Below are positions 1 to 6,498 of a DNA stretch of 15,125 nt, in pieces; within the stretch, counting starts at the first letter, position 1; every line of letters begins with the position of its first letter. The notes below the pieces were generated by a model. The model worked only from the letters and a program-made list of their open reading frames with translations, was not told where the DNA came from and did no database searches. The translations under genes were made by a program, and so were the position numbers. Where the stretch lies: assembly GCF_030525755.1 (NCBI RefSeq), contig NZ_JAUNEC010000043.1, positions 1 through 15,125 of the forward strand, written 5' to 3'. The DNA comes from Alysiella sp. (GTDB lineage: Bacteria; Pseudomonadota; Gammaproteobacteria; Burkholderiales; Neisseriaceae).

Positions 1-118
1 TTTCCAAAGTGATTAAAGTTTGTTCCAATTCAACGGTATCGCCCACTTTGATTTCAACAGCGATAATATCCACATTTTCGTGTCCGCCAATGTCGGGGAC
101 TTTCAGTTCTACGGTCAT
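1..118 (-). CDS. Lipoyl-domain protein, N-terminal fragment (AceF- or LpdA-type)
   Basis: The start of a gene that runs off the left edge. The 39 visible codons begin MTVELKVPDIGGHENVDI and continue through GDTVELEQTLITLE. This is the first half of a biotinyl/lipoyl domain, just before the lipoylated lysine that normally follows in an ETDKA motif. In Neisseria, from memory, nearly this same N-terminus occurs on both the pyruvate dehydrogenase E2 (AceF) and a lipoyl-bearing dihydrolipoamide dehydrogenase (LpdA/P64k), so the two cannot be separated here. The gene before it is rmuC, not aceE, which mildly favours LpdA or a detached aceF. AAAGG lies 8 bases before the ATG, and a TATAAT -10 lies about 45 bases upstream. 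The family call is firm; the exact gene is open. Confidence 0.85.
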   Translation of the reverse strand, partial: MTVELKVPDIGGHENVDIIAVEIKVGDTVELEQTLITLE

Positions 119-163
119 CTTTAATACCTTTCAGATAAATTCGGTTAAAAAATACAATGCGCG

Positions 164-169
164 ATTATA
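164..169 (-). promoter_or_regulatory. Putative -10 box for the lipoyl-domain gene
   Basis: The minus strand reads TATAAT here, a perfect -10 hexamer, giving an expected transcription start near 157 and a leader of about 40 bases before the ATG at 118. No good -35 is seen; the nearest candidates at 15 to 17 bases spacing are weak T-rich hexamers. It lies just after the palindromic hairpin that follows rmuC, a sensible place for a new transcription unit. Confidence 0.5.
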
Positions 170-190
170 CCGCATTTCCTGTTTGATAAA

Positions 191-211
191 GGTTTCAGGC
201 TGCCTGAAACC
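191..211 (-). terminator. Palindromic DUS hairpin after rmuC
   Basis: A 21-base odd palindrome with two 10-base arms (GGTTTCAGGC and GCCTGAAACC) around one central base. It holds an exact AGGCTGCCTGAA at 197-208 on the plus strand. As RNA it would form a 9-bp stem with a 3-base loop, followed on the minus strand by TTTATC. It lies 28 bases past the rmuC stop and is a plausible, though short-tailed, terminator. It reads as AGGCTGCCTGAA on one strand and AGGCAGCCTGAA on the other. Confidence 0.55.
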
Positions 212-238
212 GAGTAAAAAACATGGATACAAACGCGC

Positions 239-1837
239 TTAATCCACACTTTCCTGCCATTCTTGCAACTGCGTGCTTGCCTGTGTCAATTTATTTTGCA
301 TGATTTGGGTAGGTGTGGCACCCAATTCCTGCAAGCGTTTGATGTTGCTGTGCGATTGCTGAACATGGCGCGTTGCCACACGCAATTTATCTTGCGCTTT
401 ATCTATGGCGTTTTTCACTTCGCATAAATTTTCCGCCAAATAAGCAAATTTATCATACAACTTGCTGGCTTCTTGCACAATTTCTTGCACATTACGATTT
501 TGTCTGTCCACACGCCAAAGTTGTTCAATCAAACGCAATGATGCAATTAAAGTATTGGGCGTGGTCAAAACAATATTGCGTTGCAAAGCGTATTCTATAA
601 GATTGGCATCATGCTCAATAATCAACGATAAAGCAGCTTCTATGGGCATGAACATCAATACAAAATCCACCGTATTCAAATTTTGTGCGGTTTCATAACG
701 CTTCTCTGAAAGTTGCTTGATGTGATTGCGCGTGCTGTTAATGTGTTGTTTCAACAGGTTTTCATCACTTATATCATTAATGTATTGGCTGTAATGCACC
801 AAAGATACTTTAGCATCAATAATCACAGCACGATTATCAGGCAGAGCAATGACCACATCAGGACGTATGTTGTCGCCACTTTGATTGCTGTATTGTGTCT
901 GTTTCACATATTCCTGTCCCAAACGCAAGCCCGATAAAGACAATACTCTGTCCAACACCACTTCGCCCCAAGCACCAATCATTTTGTTGTTGCCGCCTTT
1001 TAAAGCGGTGGTTAAGGCAGCCGTTTCTTGTTGTAAACCTTTTTGTATTTCACCCAAATCCAAAAGTTTTTGTGCCAATTTACCTTTAAATTCATTTTGC
1101 TCTGCACGGCTGCTATCCAACAAGGTTTGAAAATGCTGTACTTTTTCCGATAAAGGCTGCAACAAGGGTTTCATGCTGTTTTCTGCCTGCAACACCATTT
1201 CTTGACGTTGGCTTTGCAAAATTTCGCTTGCAATCAGTTTAAATTGGTCGCTCATTTCCTGTGCACCCGTTTTGATGTGCTGCAACTGTTCGTTTAAATA
1301 ACCCACTTTCTCGGTCAGTTGCAACTGTTCTGCCTGCAAACTTTGATTGGCACGCAACAATTCGGCATTGCGTGTTTTGGTTTCATCAAGTTGTCCTTTA
1401 TACAAACCGTTTTCGGCAAAAAGCTGTTGCAAACGCATTTCATATTCCGCCACACGCGTTTCATGTTGTGCCAATAATTGCGTTTGTTTGTGTTGCAATA
1501 CCTGATTGGCATTCCATAATTCATCATTACGCACTTTGATTTCATCAAGCTGTCCTTGATACAAACTTTTATCAGCAAGTAATTGACGCAACTGGACTTC
1601 ACATTCATTTTGTTGAGATTCATATTGTTGCACCAAAATGTTTTTTTCTGCGATTTGTTGTTCAATTTGGGCATTTTTTTCCCCCATTTTTTGTACCAAA
1701 TCGTCCACTTTTTGTTGCAACAGCGCACGTTCTGTTGTGCCTGTGTCCCGATTGCGTGCCCAAAACCAAGCCAAACCGCCAATCAGTAACACAGCAAACA
1801 ACACCATCATGCCCAAAATGAAATTGGGATTATTCAT
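239..1837 (-). CDS. rmuC: DNA recombination protein RmuC
   Basis: RmuC, a nuclease-fold protein linked in E. coli to limiting DNA inversion between short inverted repeats; its biochemical role is poorly defined. The 532 residues comprise an N-terminal membrane anchor (about residues 6-27), a long glutamine-rich coiled coil (about 30-280), and the conserved RmuC domain from about 283. The domain shows GAWGE (288-292), RPD (325-327) and IIDAKVS (339-345), which fit the PD-(D/E)xK nuclease core. The protein is longer than the roughly 475-residue E. coli form, partly because a 53-residue unit of the coiled coil is duplicated (residues about 80-121 and 133-174). The ATG has GGAGA 7 bases upstream. 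It follows ppk2 across a DUS hairpin array. Identification is firm. Confidence 0.93.
   Translation of the reverse strand: MNNPNFILGMMVLFAVLLIGGLAWFWARNRDTGTTERALLQQKVDDLVQKMGEKNAQIEQQIAEKNILVQQYESQQNECEVQLRQLLADKSLYQGQLDEIKVRNDELWNANQVLQHKQTQLLAQHETRVAEYEMRLQQLFAENGLYKGQLDETKTRNAELLRANQSLQAEQLQLTEKVGYLNEQLQHIKTGAQEMSDQFKLIASEILQSQRQEMVLQAENSMKPLLQPLSEKVQHFQTLLDSSRAEQNEFKGKLAQKLLDLGEIQKGLQQETAALTTALKGGNNKMIGAWGEVVLDRVLSLSGLRLGQEYVKQTQYSNQSGDNIRPDVVIALPDNRAVIIDAKVSLVHYSQYINDISDENLLKQHINSTRNHIKQLSEKRYETAQNLNTVDFVLMFMPIEAALSLIIEHDANLIEYALQRNIVLTTPNTLIASLRLIEQLWRVDRQNRNVQEIVQEASKLYDKFAYLAENLCEVKNAIDKAQDKLRVATRHVQQSHSNIKRLQELGATPTQIMQNKLTQASTQLQEWQESVD
1316..1600 (-). repeat. Diverged tandem duplication in the rmuC coiled coil
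   Basis: Two stretches of rmuC, roughly 1475-1600 and 1316-1441, encode matching peptides offset by 53 residues (159 bp). The first contains SLYQGQLDEIKVRNDEL and the second GLYKGQLDETKTRNAEL. The DNA still aligns, for example TTTCATCAAG followed by TGTCCTT and ATACAAAC on the plus strand in both copies. The offset keeps the frame and lengthens the coiled-coil stalk. Confidence 0.8.
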
Positions 1838-1866
1838 GGCATTTCTCCATTTTTATTTCCACAAAA

Positions 1867-1930
1867 GCTGCCTGAAAAACACAAACAAAATGTTTCAGGC
1901 AGCCTCAATACCACACAAGGCTGCCTGAAA
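1867..1930 (-). terminator. Triple DUS array forming alternative hairpins between ppk2 and rmuC
   Basis: Three DUS arms: 1867-1877 (GCTGCCTGAAA), 1893-1905 (TTTCAGGCAGCCT) and 1918-1930 (AGGCTGCCTGAAA). The middle arm can pair with either outer arm. On the minus strand the first hairpin (1930-1893, 13-bp stem, 12-base loop) is followed by a U-rich stretch, CATTTTGTTTGTGTTTTT. The second (1903-1867, 11-bp stem, 15-base loop) is followed by TTTTG. Both resemble intrinsic terminators, and they cannot form together. Confidence 0.65.
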
Positions 1931-1955
1931 CAATCCAGCACATCATCTGATACGC

Positions 1956-2873
1956 TTAACCGCCTTCTTGCGATACAGCATTCATATTCGGTTGCAAAAT
2001 AATCAATGGGTCAACTTCGCCAATCGCTTTCACGTCTTTATTGGGGTAATCCAATTTGTGCAAGAAATAGCGAATGCAATTCAAACGGGCTCGTTTTTTG
2101 TCATCTGATTTCACGATAATCCAAGGTGCATCGCGTGTATGCGTATGGAAAAACATGGCATTTTTTGCTTCGGTGTAATCGTCCCAGCGGTCAAGTGATT
2201 GCACATCAACAGGCGACAGTTTCCAATGTTTCAGAGGGTCGGAATAACGCGATACAAAACGGCGCAACTGTTCTTCGCGTGAAACAGAAAACCAAAATTT
2301 GAACAAATGAATGCCACTTGCCACCAGCATGCGCTCCAATTCAGGAGCTTGGCGCATAAACAAAAGATATTCATGCGGCTCACAAAAACCCATTACGCGC
2401 TCCACACCAGCACGGTTGTACCACGAACGGTCAAAAAATACGATTTCACCCGAAGTAGGCAAATTATTGATATAACGCTGAAAATACCATTGACCACGTT
2501 CGGTTTCAGTTGGTTTTTCCAATGCCACCACACGCGCACCGCGTGGGTTCAAATGTTCCATATAGCGTTTAATCGTACCACCCTTACCTGCCGCATCACG
2601 TCCTTCAAACAAGCTGACAATGCGCTGCCCACTGTCTTTAACCCAGCTTTGCACTTTGAGCAATTCAATTTGCAGTTTTTTCTTTTCTTTCTCGTAAGTG
2701 CGTCTATCCATGCGGTTTTTGTATGGATAATCGGCTGGCAACGGTGCGCTGTTGCTGTCTTCGCTGCTGACCTTACCTTTGTATTTGATGACCGCTTCTT
2801 CAAACACTTTTAAACTGTCTTTTTGCGCTTCGTCCAATTGGATTTTTTCGTAGGGTTGCAGTTGTTCCGTCAT
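1956..2873 (-). CDS. ppk2: Polyphosphate kinase 2 (PPK2 family)
   Basis: PPK2 transfers phosphate between polyphosphate and nucleoside diphosphates, usually regenerating GTP or ATP from polyphosphate. Counting from MTEQLQPYEK, the protein has 305 residues, the usual size of a one-domain PPK2. It shows the Walker A GRDAAGKGGT (91-100), the Walker B region VFFDRSWYNRAGVERVMGF (145-163), and the lysine-rich helix MDRRTYEKEKKKLQ before the fold. An upstream ATG at 2912 is in frame, but the start at 2873 has AAAGGA 5-6 bases before it and matches the usual N-terminus. The gene has its own likely promoter at 2924-2952 and a DUS hairpin on each side, so it is probably a separate transcription unit. 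Nucleotide preference cannot be read from the sequence. Confidence 0.93.
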   Translation of the reverse strand: MTEQLQPYEKIQLDEAQKDSLKVFEEAVIKYKGKVSSEDSNSAPLPADYPYKNRMDRRTYEKEKKKLQIELLKVQSWVKDSGQRIVSLFEGRDAAGKGGTIKRYMEHLNPRGARVVALEKPTETERGQWYFQRYINNLPTSGEIVFFDRSWYNRAGVERVMGFCEPHEYLLFMRQAPELERMLVASGIHLFKFWFSVSREEQLRRFVSRYSDPLKHWKLSPVDVQSLDRWDDYTEAKNAMFFHTHTRDAPWIIVKSDDKKRARLNCIRYFLHKLDYPNKDVKAIGEVDPLIILQPNMNAVSQEGG

Positions 2874-2923
2874 GATTTTTCCTTTGTAAAAGGTTGGAGA
2901 GAATTTCAACAAAAATTTGGCTT

Positions 2924-2952
2924 ATTTTATCAAAATTTAACCTTTTCCTCAA
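2924..2952 (-). promoter_or_regulatory. Putative sigma-70 promoter for ppk2
   Basis: The minus strand reads TTGAGG (2952-2947), a 17-base spacer, then TAAAAT (2929-2924). This matches 4 of 6 and 5 of 6 consensus bases with ideal spacing. The predicted start is near 2917, leaving a leader of about 44 bases. It lies just downstream of the DUS hairpin that closes the GTPase gene. Confidence 0.55.
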
Positions 2953-2959
2953 TGCGTTA

Positions 2960-2996
2960 AGGCTACCTGAAAGCATTTTGGTCTTTCAGGCAGCCT
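2960..2996 (-). terminator. Inverted DUS pair after the GTPase gene
   Basis: AGGCTACCTGAAAG (2960-2973) faces CTTTCAGGCAGCCT (2983-2996): a 14-base stem with one mismatch and a 9-base loop. One arm is the AGGCTACCTGAA variant and the other the main dialect, which produces the mismatch. It begins 6 bases past the GTPase stop codon. No U-tract follows on the minus strand, so terminator activity is uncertain. Confidence 0.5.
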
Positions 2997-3002
2997 GTTA
3001 TT

Positions 3003-3923
3003 TCATTCTAGTGCAGCTTGCAAACGCTGTTCTATTTCATCAGCATCAAAGGATTGAGCAATCAATTCAAAACGGCTGTCGCGCCGCCACGAAACTTGGT
3101 TGGCACCCCATTGTCCATCTACCCAGTTAAGCCAAACCCAAGTGTCCATGATTTGAAACACGCCTTTGGCGCGTATCAAACCTTGTGCCAGATTAGGCAA
3201 ATCATTGAAAAACAGCGTGATGCGTTCACCATCAAAATTGTGTCCCGCAGGGAAAGTGAAACCTTGAGACTGATAGCCGAGCGTGTTTTCAGGCAGTGTT
3301 TTGATGCGGTAACGCGGTTTTTCAATGATAGGGGTGTCCAACCATGCCACATTAACTTGCGCGTTTTGCACTTCGGCAATTAAGGCTTTGGGTGGAAACA
3401 ATTTTGCTGCTTCTTCACGAAATTGCGCCAAGATTCTAGGAGAACACAAATCGGTTTTGCTGGCAATCAACACATCACACACACCAATTTGGTCTTTGTA
3501 AAGTGGGTTGTTGGCGTAATCGGGTTGGGTAAATTGTCGTGGGTCTATCACAGTAAATACCGCAGCAATTTCCAATAAGTCTTGAAATTCTGGAGCTTTG
3601 AGTTCATCAATCACTCCTGCTGCGTGTGCCAAACCACTGGCTTCAATGATGATGCGGTCTGGCTGATTTTGCTGCAACATTTGCATCACGGTCGCTCCCA
3701 TTTGTGTGCCTGCTGTGCAACACAAACAACCGCCTGAAATTTCGGCAACGGGTATGCCATTGTCGGACAAGACCGCGCCATCTATGCCGATTTCGCCAAA
3801 TTCATTGACAATGATTAACCATTTTTCGTGTGTAGGACGTTGAGCAATCAAGCCTTTAATGGCGGTGGTTTTGCCTGTACCCAGAAAACCTGAAAACAGG
3901 TGGACTTTGGTTTTATTGTTCAT
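3003..3923 (-). CDS. G3E (CobW/COG0523) GTPase, YeiR-like, probable zinc chaperone
   Basis: A 306-residue metal-handling GTPase of the G3E family. It has the P-loop GFLGTGKTT (12-20), VNEFGEIGIDGAVL (39-52), the metal-binding CxCC motif in GGCLCC (64-69), IIIEASGLAH (91-100) and SKTD (155-158) as the base-recognition motif. A CobW C-terminal domain follows (FPAGHNF onward). The pattern KWLIIVNEFGEIGIDGA resembles E. coli YeiR, a zinc-dependent GTPase. The neighbour immediately upstream is a Zur-like regulator, which supports zinc delivery rather than cobalamin synthesis. The family is certain; the metal is inferred. I see no long histidine-rich stretch. The ATG is preceded by TTGGAAA about 6 bases upstream. 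Confidence 0.88.
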   Translation of the reverse strand: MNNKTKVHLFSGFLGTGKTTAIKGLIAQRPTHEKWLIIVNEFGEIGIDGAVLSDNGIPVAEISGGCLCCTAGTQMGATVMQMLQQNQPDRIIIEASGLAHAAGVIDELKAPEFQDLLEIAAVFTVIDPRQFTQPDYANNPLYKDQIGVCDVLIASKTDLCSPRILAQFREEAAKLFPPKALIAEVQNAQVNVAWLDTPIIEKPRYRIKTLPENTLGYQSQGFTFPAGHNFDGERITLFFNDLPNLAQGLIRAKGVFQIMDTWVWLNWVDGQWGANQVSWRRDSRFELIAQSFDADEIEQRLQAALE

Positions 3924-3943
3924 GATGTATTTCCAATTTTTTC

Positions 3944-3993
3944 ATGCAAAGGCTGCCTGAAAACAGGAATGGGGTTTCAGGCAGCCTTTGCAT
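3944..3993. terminator. Long perfect DUS hairpin between zur and the GTPase gene
   Basis: TGCAAAGGCTGCCTGAAA (3945-3962) is the exact inverse complement of 3975-3992, and one more A-T pair flanks it, giving a 19-bp stem with a 12-base loop. This is the longest perfect inverted repeat I found here. Complementarity extends well past the 12-base DUS on both sides. No U-tract follows on the minus strand, whereas the plus strand ends in TTATTTT. It lies inside the presumed zur-GTPase transcript, only about 20 bases before the GTPase start. Confidence 0.6.
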
Positions 3994-4034
3994 TATTTTC
4001 ATGATGATAAACAGTGAATATAGGGTTACTCAAT

Positions 4035-4496
4035 TCAACGGCATTTTGCACAAATTCCTGTTAAAACAACGTGTTCTTCTTTTAAGGCAAAACCTGAACG
4101 CTGCACGGCTTCACGCAAAGCACTCCATTCGTTGTTTAAACTTTGTTCGTCCACCGCGCCACATTCGGTACACACCAAAATGAAGCTGCTATTGTGTGCA
4201 GCTTCATTGTGGTGGCAATGTCCACCGCATTCATGTTGAACGTGACTGCACAAAATGTAGCCGTTTACCGCAGGAATTTTGTGCAATACTCCGTGTTCTG
4301 CCCAAAAATCCAGCGCACGATAGGCAGTTGGTGGTGCAACCACATTATCGCTTTCGCGCTGCATTTGTGCCAATACGGTATAGGCTTTGATGACACCGTC
4401 CAACTTCAAAATGATGTCCAAAACGTGTTCGCGCAGAGGCGTGATTTGTGCGCCGTGTAATTGGGTTTGGCGAATGATTTTTTCTTTGATGTTCAT
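4035..4496 (-). CDS. zur: Fur-family transcriptional regulator, Zur-like
   Basis: A 153-residue Fur-family repressor. It has an N-terminal winged helix with the Zur-typical recognition segment VVAPPTAYRALDFW (52-65), then a dimerisation domain. Two CxxC pairs, C109/C112 and C149/C152, form the structural zinc site. A dense histidine/cysteine cluster, H88, C90, H93, C94, H95, H96 and H101, is the likely sensing region. APPTAYRALDF is characteristic of Zur rather than Fur or PerR. It is followed by a YeiR-like GTPase, consistent with zinc homeostasis. No clear ribosome binding site precedes the ATG; a DUS (4501-4512) sits immediately upstream instead. I did not find a recognisable Zur box in its promoter region or in front of the GTPase. 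The Fur family is certain; the zinc assignment is likely. Confidence 0.85.
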   Translation of the reverse strand: MNIKEKIIRQTQLHGAQITPLREHVLDIILKLDGVIKAYTVLAQMQRESDNVVAPPTAYRALDFWAEHGVLHKIPAVNGYILCSHVQHECGGHCHHNEAAHNSSFILVCTECGAVDEQSLNNEWSALREAVQRSGFALKEEHVVLTGICAKCR

Positions 4497-4500
4497 AATT

Positions 4501-4512
4501 AGGCTGCCTGAA
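4501..4512 (+). repeat. Single DUS upstream of zur
   Basis: Exact AGGCTGCCTGAA on the plus strand in the 55-base gap between the hydrolase stop and the zur start, 5 bases from the zur ATG. It is unpaired and occupies the place where a ribosome binding site would normally lie. Confidence 0.85.
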
Positions 4513-4551
4513 AGGCATGAAGGAATTAAGGTGCATCAAATTCAAAGCAGT

Positions 4552-5091
4552 TTACTGTATCAATTTGGAAATCGCTTTGAATTGTGGGTGTTTGGCATCT
4601 TGTAGAATTTGAAACAACAGACTTTCTATATTGCTAACGATGGCTCCTGCTTGCTGTGCTTGATTTAAACCATTGTCTTTGTTTTCCAAAATGCGTGATG
4701 TAACACATTCTTGTGGCAAATAAACTTGGTATCCTGCTTGTTGCAAATCCAATGTGGTTTGCAAGATGCAAATGTGGGTTTCACAACCGATGACAATGAT
4801 GTTTTCAACTTGCTGGTCTTTTAAGGCTGCCTGAACTTCTTCGGTATAAGCCGAAAAACGGGTTTTCTCAAAAACGGGCGCATCTTTACTTGCCAAACGA
4901 ATATCAGCAATGGTTTGCCCCAAGCCTTTAGGGTATTGTTCGGTAACGATTACAGGCAATTCCAACAGTTCTGCACCTGTAAGCAAACGGCGACACGCCG
5001 CAGCAAACACCGTTGCTTCATACAAAACAGGCATCAAGCGTTCTTGAATGTCCACCACCAAAACAAGGGTGTTTTTTTGATTCAACGACAT
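4552..5091 (-). CDS. Isochorismatase-family cysteine hydrolase (YcaC-like)
   Basis: A cysteine hydrolase of the isochorismatase-like superfamily, 179 residues from MSLNQKNTLV. The catalytic triad is visible: D14 in LVVDIQERL, K76 in FEKTRFSAY, and C108 in GCETHICIL, which follows the family's cis-peptide site. It is a short single-domain form of the YcaC type, whose natural substrates are mostly unknown; an amide or related small molecule is possible. The frame is open to an ATG at 5106, but the AAAGGAAA lying between the two ATGs supports the start at 5091. It follows ftsZ after a DUS hairpin and precedes zur by 55 bases, so it may be co-transcribed with zur. An in-gene DUS (4824-4835) encodes VQAAL. 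Confidence 0.82.
   Translation of the reverse strand: MSLNQKNTLVLVVDIQERLMPVLYEATVFAAACRRLLTGAELLELPVIVTEQYPKGLGQTIADIRLASKDAPVFEKTRFSAYTEEVQAALKDQQVENIIVIGCETHICILQTTLDLQQAGYQVYLPQECVTSRILENKDNGLNQAQQAGAIVSNIESLLFQILQDAKHPQFKAISKLIQ
4824..4835 (+). repeat. DUS inside the isochorismatase-family gene
   Basis: Exact AGGCTGCCTGAA on the plus strand. Read on the coding strand it yields the QAAL part of EEVQAALKD. Confidence 0.9.
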
Positions 5092-5134
5092 GGTGTTTCC
5101 TTTCAATGAAATGATGATTACAACGGGGCAAATC

Positions 5135-5162
5135 AGGCTGCCTGAACATTTTCAGGCAGCCT
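5135..5162 (-). terminator. Inverted DUS hairpin after ftsZ
   Basis: Two exact DUS copies face each other, AGGCTGCCTGAA (5135-5146) and TTCAGGCAGCCT (5151-5162), giving a perfect 12-bp stem with a 4-base loop (CATT). It starts 9 bases past the ftsZ stop, so it probably ends the dcw transcript, although no U-tract follows on the minus strand. Confidence 0.65.
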
Positions 5163-5171
5163 TAAATGTGG

Positions 5172-6383
5172 TTAAAAATCGCTGTGATTTTTGCGGCGCA
5201 ATACTGCTGGGGTTTCAAAGTCGTCCAATACGGCTTGACTGGCAAAATCAGCAGCAACCAAGTTCACACCTCGCGTATCACGCCCTGAACGGATTAAACG
5301 TTCCATACCATGAGCAGCAGGTTCTGCAACAGGCGTTGCTGCTTGTGCTTGATGACGCCCCACGGGTGAGCCTGCACGCAAAGCCACTGCTGCAGTTTCT
5401 TTGTTTTCTTTCAAACCTGTAGCAATAATGGTAATGCGAATCGCATCTTCCGCCATGCTTTCATCTTCGGCAGTACCGAATTTGAGTTCAGCATCAGGCG
5501 AAGCGTATTCGCTGACTACTGCCATGATTTCTTCGTATTCGTCCAAAATAAAGCAATCGGGTGCAGTGGTGATGTTCACGAGTACGCCTTTTGCACCACT
5601 TAAACTCACATCGTCCAACAGGGGGCTGGAAATGGCTTGTTCTACAGCAATGCGCGCGCGATCGCTCCCTTTAGATTCGCCTATACCCATCATCGCCATG
5701 CCTGTGATGCCCATCATGTTTTTTACATCAGCGAAATCCAAGTTAATCAAACCTGGGCTGGTTACGATTTCCGAAATGCCTGCCACACCATTTCGCAACA
5801 CATTGTTGGCAGCACGGAAGGCTTCTTTGACTGTTACGCCTTTGCCCAATGCACTCAATAATTTGTCGTTTGGCACAATAATGAGCGAATCCACTTGGTG
5901 TTTCAAAATTTCAATGCCTTGCTGAGCAACGACAGTACGTTTGCCTTCATGGCGGAATGGGCGTGTTACCACTGCAACGGTTAAAATGCCCATTTCTTTG
6001 GCAATTTCAGCAATTACGGGGGCAGCACCTGTACCTGTGCCACCGCCCATACCTGTGGTAATGAACAGCATGTCTGCACCACTAATGGCTTTGGAAATGG
6101 CTTCGCGGTCTTCCAAAGCAGCATCACGACCAACTTCGGGGTTGGCACCTGCACCTAAACCGCGTGTCAAGCTCGCACCCAGTTGCAATTTCACAGGTGC
6201 GCGGTTATTTTGTAGTGATTGAGCATCGGTGTTCGCGCTGATGTATTCCACGCCTTGAATGGGGTTTTCAATCATATTATTGATGGCATTGCAACCACCA
6301 CCACCCACACCAATGACTTTAATCACGGCAGGGCTGCCACTTGTTTCAACATAGTTGTAAACTTGATTTTCTGTGTTTTCCAT
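5172..6383 (-). CDS. ftsZ: Cell division protein FtsZ
   Basis: FtsZ, the tubulin-like GTPase that polymerises into the division ring, 403 residues. GTP-binding elements are IKVIGVGGGGCNA (21-33) and the tubulin signature GGGTGTG (113-119). The catalytic T7 loop is GLINLDFADV (211-220). The C-terminal linker is short (about 330-385) and ends in a conserved tail, LDDFETPAVLRRK (386-398), the docking peptide for FtsA and other ring proteins. AGGAG (6394-6398) lies 10 bases before the ATG. It follows ftsA by 115 bases, a gap containing a likely promoter (6433-6461), so it can be expressed both with the dcw operon and alone. Nothing is missing. Confidence 0.98.
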   Translation of the reverse strand: MENTENQVYNYVETSGSPAVIKVIGVGGGGCNAINNMIENPIQGVEYISANTDAQSLQNNRAPVKLQLGASLTRGLGAGANPEVGRDAALEDREAISKAISGADMLFITTGMGGGTGTGAAPVIAEIAKEMGILTVAVVTRPFRHEGKRTVVAQQGIEILKHQVDSLIIVPNDKLLSALGKGVTVKEAFRAANNVLRNGVAGISEIVTSPGLINLDFADVKNMMGITGMAMMGIGESKGSDRARIAVEQAISSPLLDDVSLSGAKGVLVNITTAPDCFILDEYEEIMAVVSEYASPDAELKFGTAEDESMAEDAIRITIIATGLKENKETAAVALRAGSPVGRHQAQAATPVAEPAAHGMERLIRSGRDTRGVNLVAADFASQAVLDDFETPAVLRRKNHSDF

Positions 6384-6432
6384 GTGTTCGGAACTCCTGT
6401 CCGCTTTGCGGTGTAAGGGTTAATATTTTGTG

Positions 6433-6461
6433 ATTGTGAAAAGGTGTTATTGTGTTTTCAA
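6433..6461 (-). promoter_or_regulatory. Putative ftsZ promoter
   Basis: The minus strand reads TTGAAA (6461-6456), a 17-base spacer, then CACAAT (6438-6433): 5 of 6 and 4 of 6 consensus bases with ideal spacing. The predicted start near 6426 gives a leader of about 42 bases including AGGAG. The -35 overlaps a degenerate DUS (TTCAAGCAGCCTGA, 6458-6471). A private ftsZ promoter inside the dcw cluster is common in bacteria. Confidence 0.5.
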
Positions 6462-6498
6462 GCAGCCTGAGATGTCATTAGGGTGTGCATGAATCATT

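Noticed and set aside
9..242. Plus-strand open frame of 77 codons at the left edge
   Set aside because: It runs antisense through the lipoyl-domain start and the intergenic hairpin, and its translation is low-complexity with no domain. The minus-strand lipoyl reading is clearly real.
1867..1930. Short repeated units that might suggest a CRISPR array
   Set aside because: The units are inverted DUS copies with unequal 12-15 base gaps, not direct repeats with uniform spacers, and no cas genes are present.
2307..2813. 168-codon plus-strand open frame opposite ppk2
   Set aside because: It lies over the Walker motifs of ppk2, whose conservation explains the open frame; the phenylalanine-rich translation resembles no protein.
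3924..4034. Possible Zur operator in the zur-GTPase gap
   Set aside because: I looked for a TGTTAT-type palindrome here and in front of zur and found none; the only strong symmetry is the DUS hairpin.
5401..5925. 174-codon plus-strand open frame opposite ftsZ
   Set aside because: It is an antisense shadow of the strongly conserved ftsZ; its protein has no recognisable pattern and no ribosome binding site was seen.
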